Source: Burkholderiales bacterium
GTDB lineage: Bacteria; Pseudomonadota; Gammaproteobacteria; Burkholderiales; UBA11063
NCBI GenBank assembly: GCA_020697025.1
Contig: JAJFBO010000007.1
Coordinates: 1 to 12,889, forward strand
DNA length: 12,889 nucleotides
Direction of reading: 5' to 3'
Below, piece by piece: positions 7,916 through 12,889 of this stretch. The notes beneath the pieces are model-generated. The model was given only the letters and a program-made list of their open reading frames with translations. It was not told where the DNA came from and searched no databases. Position 1 is the first letter of the stretch. Each line of letters begins with the position of its first letter. A program made the position numbers and the translations under genes.

Positions 7916-8647
7916 CTATTTGCTTATTTTCGCTAAATTACGGCGCACTACTTCTTCAATCCTTGCGGTAAATTTATCTGCAGGTTCATTAATTTCGGCT
8001 TTTAATGGCTTATCAATAATAACTTCAACAATACCAGGATATAGCATATAACTGGATCGTGGCATGCAATACCCGGCATTATTTACAACAGGCACTACTA
8101 ACAAATCTAGTTCTTTGGCCATTCGTGCCACCCCAACTTTAAACGGCTTAACCACGCCAGGTGCAACACGGGTGCCTTCTGGAAAGACCAAAATCCAAAA
8201 TCCCTGGGCCAGACGTTTAGCTCCTTGACTGAGGATCTGCTGGGTAGAACCAACTTTATTTGCCCGGTCAATGGCAATAGGAGATGCCATTTTTAATGTC
8301 CAGCCAAAAAAAGGTAATCTGATTAATTCGCGTTTTAATATCCATATATGCTGTGGCAGTATGGGTACATAGCCAAATGTTTCCCAGGTAGATTGGTGAT
8401 TGCTTGCAATAATGGATGGAGTGTGTGGAAGGTTTTCCAAACCAGTTACTATATATTTTATGCCACAGAGATATTTAGCTAAAAGAGTAAATATTAATCC
8501 CCAGGTACTTAAAACTTTATGTCTAAGACGTGGATTCACTGCAAAGAGCAAATAGCCAATTATCATATATAATGGAATAAGCCCTAAAGTTATACCCCAA
8601 AAAAGTGTAGAACGGATAAACACCAGCAAAGTTTTATTTTTATTCAC
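7916..8647 (-). CDS. plsC: 1-acyl-sn-glycerol-3-phosphate acyltransferase
   Basis: A 243-residue membrane acyltransferase that converts lysophosphatidic acid to phosphatidic acid, the second acylation of phospholipid synthesis at the inner membrane. A hydrophobic segment near residues 13-38 anchors it. Motif I is NHQSTWE at 83-89. The acyltransferase His84 is followed at the usual spacing by Glu89 rather than the classic Asp (HX4E instead of HX4D), a form I recall from betaproteobacterial relatives. KRELIRLPFFGW is at 105-116, PIAIDR at 123-128, and the substrate-binding FPEGTR at 155-160. The start codon is GTG (8645-8647), in an 8-bp GTGAATAA overlap with the gmhB stop. An AGAGGAAG just upstream, inside the gmhB tail, is a good Shine-Dalgarno. 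Confidence 0.92.
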   Translation of the reverse strand: MNKNKTLLVFIRSTLFWGITLGLIPLYMIIGYLLFAVNPRLRHKVLSTWGLIFTLLAKYLCGIKYIVTGLENLPHTPSIIASNHQSTWETFGYVPILPQHIWILKRELIRLPFFGWTLKMASPIAIDRANKVGSTQQILSQGAKRLAQGFWILVFPEGTRVAPGVVKPFKVGVARMAKELDLLVVPVVNNAGYCMPRSSYMLYPGIVEVIIDKPLKAEINEPADKFTARIEEVVRRNLAKISK

Positions 8648-9197
8648 TTTCTTCTTCCTCTTTAGCTATCAGATATTCGCTTACAGCAAGTAAATTATCA
8701 AATATTAAAGTGCCTTGTGGAACTGTTGCTTTAGTAAGGGTTTTTTTTCCGTTTCCGGTTTTTACCAAAACAGGAATACCCCCAATATTTTCAATTGCTA
8801 AAAGATCACGCTCGCTATCGCCTACAAACATTACTTTTGACATATCATCAATATTAAATCTTTCTCTAATTTCATTAAGCATGCCTGGTTTTGGCTTGCG
8901 GCATTCACAGTTATCTTCAGGAATGTGCGGGCAAATAAATATGGCATCAATATTACCGCCTTCATTATTGATGAGCTTATGCATCTTTTCATGCATTTCA
9001 TTTAGTTCTTTCATTCCGTATAAACCGTGTCCAATCCCTGATTGATTAGAGCATATCACAATAGTATAGCCAATTTGGGTTAAATTGGCAATTGCTTTCG
9101 GGCTGCCTGGAATAATTACCCATTCATCTACGCTTTTTATGTATTTACGACTATCTTGATTAATTACACCGTCACGATCTAATATAATAACCTTCAT
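8640..9197 (-). CDS. gmhB: D-glycero-D-manno-heptose 1,7-bisphosphate 7-phosphatase
   Basis: A 185-residue cytoplasmic HAD-superfamily phosphatase. It removes the 7-phosphate from heptose bisphosphate on the way to ADP-heptose for the LPS inner core. The nucleophile Asp7 and acid/base Asp9 are in LDRDGVIN (6-13). HAD motif II is VICSNQSG at 47-54. The GmhB zinc site has Cys89, His91, Cys97 and Cys99 in CPHIPEDNCEC. CRKPKPGM at 99-106 and GDSERD at 126-131 complete the Mg-binding part. Length matches the family. An acidic tail EEEESE at the C-terminus is encoded by GAG/GAA codons that also form the plsC ribosome-binding site. The gene starts 2 bp after the glyS stop. Confidence 0.94.
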   Translation of the reverse strand: MKVIILDRDGVINQDSRKYIKSVDEWVIIPGSPKAIANLTQIGYTIVICSNQSGIGHGLYGMKELNEMHEKMHKLINNEGGNIDAIFICPHIPEDNCECRKPKPGMLNEIRERFNIDDMSKVMFVGDSERDLLAIENIGGIPVLVKTGNGKKTLTKATVPQGTLIFDNLLAVSEYLIAKEEEESE

Positions 9198-9199
9198 AT

Positions 9200-11278
9200 T
9201 TAATCCAATTCAGATAACTTACATAATTTATTTGCCAAGGTATAGAATTTAAAGAGCAGGGCAATACGATTTTTTTGTACGTCTAAATCGTCTGTCATAA
9301 CCATAACCTTATCAAAAAAATCAGTTATTACCAAATTAAAGCTGCCTAAGACATTAAAGTAGCTAACCCAGTCATGATTATTAATATATAAATTTAATTT
9401 ATCTGTTGAGTTAAGCCAATGATCATATAGTACTTTTTCTGCATTATTATCCAGTAAACTGGTGTCAAATTGTGGTAGGGATGGTTGATTATCTGCTAAA
9501 TAACCATTTTTACTCAAAATATTTTGGATACGTTTATTCGCCTGAAGCAATTCTGGATTTCTCCTGGCAAAATTATCAAGTATTTTTAATAAACCAGGAA
9601 TTTGTGTAAAGATTCTAGGCTCTGTATTTAAAGCACTTTTTATACAATTCAATGAATAATCTGTTGCCAGATAATTTTCCAGGCGGTTTAGAATAAATTT
9701 ATATACCTGGTGTATGGAATTTGTATTTAAGGAGTATTTATCCGCAAAGGATTGATAACTAATTGTGAGTAATTGCATAATATCCAGATTGTGTTCAAGC
9801 AGAATTCTAACAACACCCAATGCTGCACGGCGGAGAGCAAAAGGGTCTTTCTCTCCGGTTGGTTGTAAACCAATTCCCCAGATGCCAATAAGTGTTTCTA
9901 ATTTATCAGATAATGCCATAACTGTTGCGAGATTGCCATTTGGTAATTTGTCTTTGCTAAAACGTGGATAATAATGTTTTTCAATTGCATTGGCAACTTC
10001 TTCATTTTCACCTTGGCTTCTGGCATAGTATTTACCCATCGTACCTTGTAATTCGGGAAACTCGCCAACCATTTCTGAAACCAGGTCGGCTTTTAGCAAA
10101 TAAGCAGTGCTACGGGCAAGATCCGGATTAACATTTAATAGTTTAGCAATTTGGCTGGCAATATTTTGCAAGCGAATTATCCTATCTAATTGTGAACCAA
10201 GTTTATTATGGTATACAACGCTATCTAGTTTTTGGGTAAAATGAGCTAATTGATGCTTTTTGTCAACATCAAAGAAGAACTTTGCATCTTGTAATCTTGC
10301 ACTTAATACTTTTTCATTACCTTTAACTATAACTTTTGCATCTGTTGATTCTATATTTGCCACAAATAGAAATTTATTACTTAATTTATTATTTTTATCC
10401 AGCAGTGCAAAATATTTTTGATTTTTTGCCATGGATAAAATCAGGCATTCCTCTGGAACCTGTAAAAATTCAGGATTAAACTCTCCATGCAACACTACAG
10501 GGTACTCAACCAGGGCAGTTACTTCAGCAAGAAGCCCTGGCATATCATTTATTGCTAAATCAAGTGCTTGGGCACACCTATTTAGTTGTTGCCTAATTTG
10601 TTCCATACGCTCTTTGAAACTGGCAATGACTTTGCCTTCTTCATTTAGTTTACTTATATATTCATCTGCATGATTAATTATTATTTTTCCATTACTCATT
10701 ATCCGATGGCCAAAAGTATAATTATTTGGGGTTAAGCCCATGATTACGCTATCTTTAGCAATAATTTTATCACCATGTAAAATCAGTAAATTATGAATTG
10801 GGCGAACAAAAGAATAATCATTTTCACCCCAGCGCATATTTTTAGCTATCGGCAGTTTGTTTAGTGCGCCAATAATAGCCTCTTTCAATACTTCTTCCAA
10901 AGACCTTCCTATAATTTGAATGTTGGCATAAAAATAACCATCACTATTTTGCAGGAGGTCGGTCCAATCAAGTTTGCACGATTTAGCAAAACCTAATAAT
11001 GCAGGAGTTGGTTTTCCATCCTTTAGAGCCATATTAATTGCCGGGCCACGCCTGGTATTGCAGGCACCAGATTCGGTAAATAGCACATCCTGAATAATAC
11101 ATCCGAAACGACGCGGGGTAACAAAAGGTATAATATTAGCCTGGACTGGAATAAAATTTTTAAGTCCTACAGATAAATTATTACTGAAGTTAGTGCCAAT
11201 ATTTTGTTCAAGATTTATAGGTGGTAATTCTTCTGTTAAAAATTCAATTAATAAATTTGCCCTTTTATTCACGTCCAT
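9200..11278 (-). CDS. glyS: Glycine--tRNA ligase beta subunit
   Basis: The beta subunit (692 residues; E. coli has 689) of the bacterial alpha2-beta2 glycyl-tRNA synthetase. It binds tRNA-Gly while the alpha subunit GlyQ carries the catalytic core. Recognisable blocks in order: LIEFLTEELPP at 10-20, TPRRFG at 54-59, KNMRWG at 146-151, FVRPIHNLL at 157-165, the HD-like domain containing MVGEFPELQGTMG at 403-415, ALSDKLETL at 455-463, PTGEKDPFALRR at 473-484, and a C-terminal DALR-type anticodon-binding domain from about 560. An AAGG lies 10 nt before the ATG. It heads the minus-strand block. glyQ, usually immediately upstream, is absent: rppH lies there in the opposite direction. Confidence 0.97.
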   Translation of the reverse strand: MDVNKRANLLIEFLTEELPPINLEQNIGTNFSNNLSVGLKNFIPVQANIIPFVTPRRFGCIIQDVLFTESGACNTRRGPAINMALKDGKPTPALLGFAKSCKLDWTDLLQNSDGYFYANIQIIGRSLEEVLKEAIIGALNKLPIAKNMRWGENDYSFVRPIHNLLILHGDKIIAKDSVIMGLTPNNYTFGHRIMSNGKIIINHADEYISKLNEEGKVIASFKERMEQIRQQLNRCAQALDLAINDMPGLLAEVTALVEYPVVLHGEFNPEFLQVPEECLILSMAKNQKYFALLDKNNKLSNKFLFVANIESTDAKVIVKGNEKVLSARLQDAKFFFDVDKKHQLAHFTQKLDSVVYHNKLGSQLDRIIRLQNIASQIAKLLNVNPDLARSTAYLLKADLVSEMVGEFPELQGTMGKYYARSQGENEEVANAIEKHYYPRFSKDKLPNGNLATVMALSDKLETLIGIWGIGLQPTGEKDPFALRRAALGVVRILLEHNLDIMQLLTISYQSFADKYSLNTNSIHQVYKFILNRLENYLATDYSLNCIKSALNTEPRIFTQIPGLLKILDNFARRNPELLQANKRIQNILSKNGYLADNQPSLPQFDTSLLDNNAEKVLYDHWLNSTDKLNLYINNHDWVSYFNVLGSFNLVITDFFDKVMVMTDDLDVQKNRIALLFKFYTLANKLCKLSELD

Positions 11279-11329
11279 CTATTTATAACCTTTTGCTGAT
11301 TAATACGAATAATATCTATATTTAATTAA

Positions 11330-11338
11330 ATTATATCA
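11330..11338 (-). promoter_or_regulatory. Extended -10 promoter element for the glyS block
   Basis: On the minus strand this reads TGATATAAT, a perfect match to the extended -10 consensus TGnTATAAT. The expected transcription start near 11323 gives a leader of about 45 nt before the glyS ATG, which carries the AAGG ribosome-binding site. The hexamer 17 bp upstream (GATACA) is a poor -35, which extended -10 promoters tolerate. The match is seen directly; activity is inferred. The region is very AT-rich, so a chance match is possible. Confidence 0.55.
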
Positions 11339-11350
11339 ATAATTAGCATA

Positions 11351-11359
11351 ATTGTATCA
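11351..11359 (-). promoter_or_regulatory. Second upstream extended -10-like element for glyS
   Basis: On the minus strand this reads TGATACAAT, one mismatch from TGnTATAAT. It lies exactly 21 bp, two helical turns, upstream of the first element. The -35 position 17 bp upstream is TTCAAG, a 3/6 match. It could be a second start site or a chance copy in AT-rich DNA. Confidence 0.3.
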
Positions 11360-11412
11360 TGTTTATACCGAAGCTTGAACCTAAAATAGTGGCTGTATCT
11401 ACTATCTGGTTA

Positions 11413-11421
11413 TGGTAAAAT
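11413..11421 (+). promoter_or_regulatory. Candidate extended -10 element for rppH-hemE
   Basis: TGGTAAAAT matches TGnTATAAT with one mismatch. Transcription would start near 11428, giving a leader of about 48 nt before the chosen rppH start. No good -35 is present 16-18 bp upstream. It is the best plus-strand candidate I see in the divergent region, and it is only moderately supported. Confidence 0.35.
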
Positions 11422-11426
11422 CTTGG

Positions 11427-11444
11427 AATATAAAAATTTATATT
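11427..11444. repeat. AT-only inverted repeat in the rppH leader
   Basis: Arms AATATAAA and TTTATATT pair over 8 bp around a central AA. It lies 29 bp before the first in-frame ATG and would be at the 5' end of the transcript if the proposed start near 11428 is right. It could be a weak hairpin, a protein site or simply AT-rich DNA. Confidence 0.3.
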
Positions 11445-11463
11445 GTTGGAAATTCACCGTATA

Positions 11464-11470
11464 AAAGGGG
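11464..11470 (+). promoter_or_regulatory. rppH ribosome-binding site that decides the start
   Basis: AAAGGGG is the strongest Shine-Dalgarno-like sequence in the region. It lies 5 nt before the ATG at 11476 and only 2 nt before the ATG at 11473. It is downstream of the in-frame TTG at 11443, which excludes that codon. Confidence 0.65.
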
Positions 11471-11475
11471 AAATG

Positions 11476-11943
11476 ATGGTTGATAAAGATGGATACCGCT
11501 CTAATGTGGGCATAATCCTCATTAATAAAGACAACCAGGTATTTTGGGGACGGAGAATTAACGAAACATCATGGCAATTTCCACAAGGAGGGATCTACCC
11601 CGGAGAAGAAATTGAACATGCAATGTACCGTGAATTAAATGAAGAACTTGGCTTATTTAAAGAACATGTTTCAATAATTGGCCGTACTGCAAACTGGCTG
11701 TATTATGATGTTCCGGGAAGTTTTAACCGCCCTAATAACAACTACCGGGGCCAAAAGCAGATTTGGTACTTATTACGCTTGATTGCTCAGGAACATCACA
11801 TTAATCTTAGATTTAACAAAGAGCAGGAATTTGATGCATGGCGTTGGGTTGATTACTGGTTGCCTCTAGATGAGGTGGTAAATTTTAAACAAAACGTTTA
11901 TTGTAACGCTTTAACTGAGCTGGAAAAATATCTTGATAAATAA
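11476..11943 (+). CDS. rppH: RNA pyrophosphohydrolase
   Basis: A Nudix hydrolase that removes pyrophosphate from the triphosphate 5' ends of RNAs, starting RNase E-dependent mRNA decay. From the ATG at 11476 it has 155 residues, close to E. coli RppH, and begins MVDKDGYRSNVGI, which lines up with E. coli MIDDDGYRPNVGI. SWQFPQGG at 32-39 leads into the Nudix box from Gly38 to Leu60, with metal-binding Glu53, Glu56 and Glu57 in RELNEELGL. GQKQIWYLL (92-100) and EFDAWRWVDYW (118-128) are RppH hallmarks. The start is set by AAAGGGG ending at 11470, 5 nt before this ATG. The ATG at 11473 is too close, and a TTG at 11443 would add a tail that the family lacks. It is divergent from glyS and overlaps hemE by 11 nt. 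Confidence 0.94.
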   Translation: MVDKDGYRSNVGIILINKDNQVFWGRRINETSWQFPQGGIYPGEEIEHAMYRELNEELGLFKEHVSIIGRTANWLYYDVPGSFNRPNNNYRGQKQIWYLLRLIAQEHHINLRFNKEQEFDAWRWVDYWLPLDEVVNFKQNVYCNALTELEKYLDK

Positions 11944-12889
11944 CTCTTTAATTGATAGTTTACTGCAAAAGCGTACCCATCATACACCAATTTGGCTTAT
12001 GCGCCAGGCCGGGCGATATTTGCCTGAATACAGGAAATTGCGGGAAAAAGCCGGAAATTTTATGGCTTTATGCCAGAATCCTGAATTAGCTGCGGCGGTT
12101 ACTCTTCAGCCGGTTAACCGGTTTAATCTTGATGCTGCTATTTTATTTAGTGATATATTGGTTATTCCTGATGCATTGGGTTTGGGTTTATATTTTGTTG
12201 AAGGGGAAGGGCCAAAATTCAGGTTTCCAATTAATACCCATGATGATATTAATAATCTAAACCAGGATGGTATTTTACAGCGCCTTGATTATGTATTTAA
12301 TACTATTAAAAATATTAAATCTGATCTTGGCACCCGTATTCCTTTAATTGGTTTTAGCGGTTCGCCGTTTACACTCGCCTGTTATATGTTAGAAGGCGGG
12401 AGCAGCAAAGATTATGCGCGGGTTAAATCATGGTTATATTCTAATCCGGCTTATAGCCATAAACTGCTTGATCTGTTATCAGATATAGTAATTAAATATC
12501 TCAATTGTCAGATCGAATCTGGTGTTGATGTAGTTATGCTCTTTGACAGTTGGGGCGGGGTGTTAAGTGATATACAATATCCTGAGTTTTCACTACAGTA
12601 TTTACAAAAAATTATTGCCGGCGTCCATAAATCATATAATGGTAAAATAATTCCTAGTATTGTATTTACTAAAGGCGGTGGAATCTGGCTGGACAAAATA
12701 GCTTCGATTAATGCTAATTGTATTGGACTGGATTGGACCATGAATCTTGGCAAGGCCAGGACTATAGTTGGAAACAGGGCTGCGTTACAGGGTAATTTGG
12801 ACCCATCTATTTTAAGCCAGGATAATAAATCAGCAATTAAGGCTGAAGTAACCAGGATTTTAACTGATTATCGTACGGCAAATAGCGGT
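11933..12889 (+). CDS. hemE: Uroporphyrinogen decarboxylase (3'-truncated by window edge)
   Basis: HemE removes the four acetate carboxyls of uroporphyrinogen III to give coproporphyrinogen III in haem synthesis, in the cytoplasm. 319 residues are visible; the family has about 355, so some 35 C-terminal residues lie beyond the window. Motifs: WLMRQAGRYLPEYR at 21-34 with substrate-binding arginines, and FSDIL at 72-76 with the catalytic Asp74. Later come GFSGSPFTLACYMLEG, LFDSWGG, FTKGGG, GLDWT and LQGNLDP, all standard. The only start that gives a normal N-terminus is the TTG at 11933. Upstream in frame is a stop at 11912-11914, and the first ATG (11999) lies inside the conserved MRQAGR motif. 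A weak GGA is 8 nt before the TTG, within the end of rppH. The 11-nt overlap and weak initiation suggest translational coupling to rppH. Confidence 0.95.
   Translation, partial: MINNSLIDSLLQKRTHHTPIWLMRQAGRYLPEYRKLREKAGNFMALCQNPELAAAVTLQPVNRFNLDAAILFSDILVIPDALGLGLYFVEGEGPKFRFPINTHDDINNLNQDGILQRLDYVFNTIKNIKSDLGTRIPLIGFSGSPFTLACYMLEGGSSKDYARVKSWLYSNPAYSHKLLDLLSDIVIKYLNCQIESGVDVVMLFDSWGGVLSDIQYPEFSLQYLQKIIAGVHKSYNGKIIPSIVFTKGGGIWLDKIASINANCIGLDWTMNLGKARTIVGNRAALQGNLDPSILSQDNKSAIKAEVTRILTDYRTANSG

Noticed and set aside
11443..11475. TTG at 11443 or ATG at 11473 as the rppH start
   Set aside because: The TTG lies upstream of the strong AAAGGGG site and adds residues absent from RppH; the ATG at 11473 is only 2 nt from that site. 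ATG 11476 matches the family N-terminus.
11999..12001. ATG at 11999 as the hemE start
   Set aside because: It is the Met of the conserved MRQAGR motif; starting there would lose the normal N-terminal residues.
1..12889. CRISPR arrays, insertion sequences, tRNAs, riboswitches, defence islands
   Set aside because: No regularly spaced repeats, terminal inverted repeats, transposase or integrase motifs, cloverleaf-like sequences or defence domains were seen; nearly all the DNA is coding.

Overview
This is an AT-rich (roughly 35-40% G+C by eye), densely coded stretch of what looks like a chromosome from a low-GC Gram-negative proteobacterium. The run glyS-gmhB-plsC is a familiar neighbourhood in Betaproteobacteria such as the Neisseriales. 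IspB, GmhB (LPS heptose synthesis), RppH and an SbmA/YddA-type ABC exporter also fit a proteobacterium. The lineage is an inference; there is no rRNA or other marker to fix it.

Layout. (1) Left edge, plus strand: the 3' part of a trpG/pabA-type glutamine amidotransferase, then 41 bp later a complete FAD-dependent dehydrogenase of the COG2509 type. (2) A 195-bp convergent gap with no convincing terminator. (3) A long minus-strand block, read from right to left: glyS, gmhB, plsC, rsmE, an ABC_membrane_2-type ABC transporter, ispB, and then, after a 145-bp gap, an exported GH13 alpha-glucan enzyme related to trehalose synthases. The first six genes are separated by 2 bp, -8 bp, 1 bp, 37 bp and 7 bp, so they are probably one transcript from a promoter just upstream of glyS. 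(4) A 194-bp divergent regulatory region between glyS and rppH, with good extended -10 candidates on both strands. (5) Plus strand: rppH, overlapped by 11 nt by hemE, which starts at TTG and runs off the right edge.

How they work together: most are housekeeping genes. They cover translation (glyS, rsmE), the cell envelope (gmhB for LPS core, plsC for phosphatidic acid), the quinone side chain (ispB), RNA turnover (rppH), haem (hemE) and chorismate-derived metabolism (trpG/pabA). The less routine members are the exported GH13 enzyme, which has a possible LacI-family-like operator upstream, and the ABC transporter tightly coupled to ispB.

I looked for a new defence, mobile or RNA system and did not find one. 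There is no CRISPR array, insertion sequence, integrase, tRNA, rRNA or toxin-antitoxin pair. The second-look points concern gene organisation (glyS without glyQ beside it), start codons, candidate promoters and operators, and the GH13 enzyme's substrate and location.
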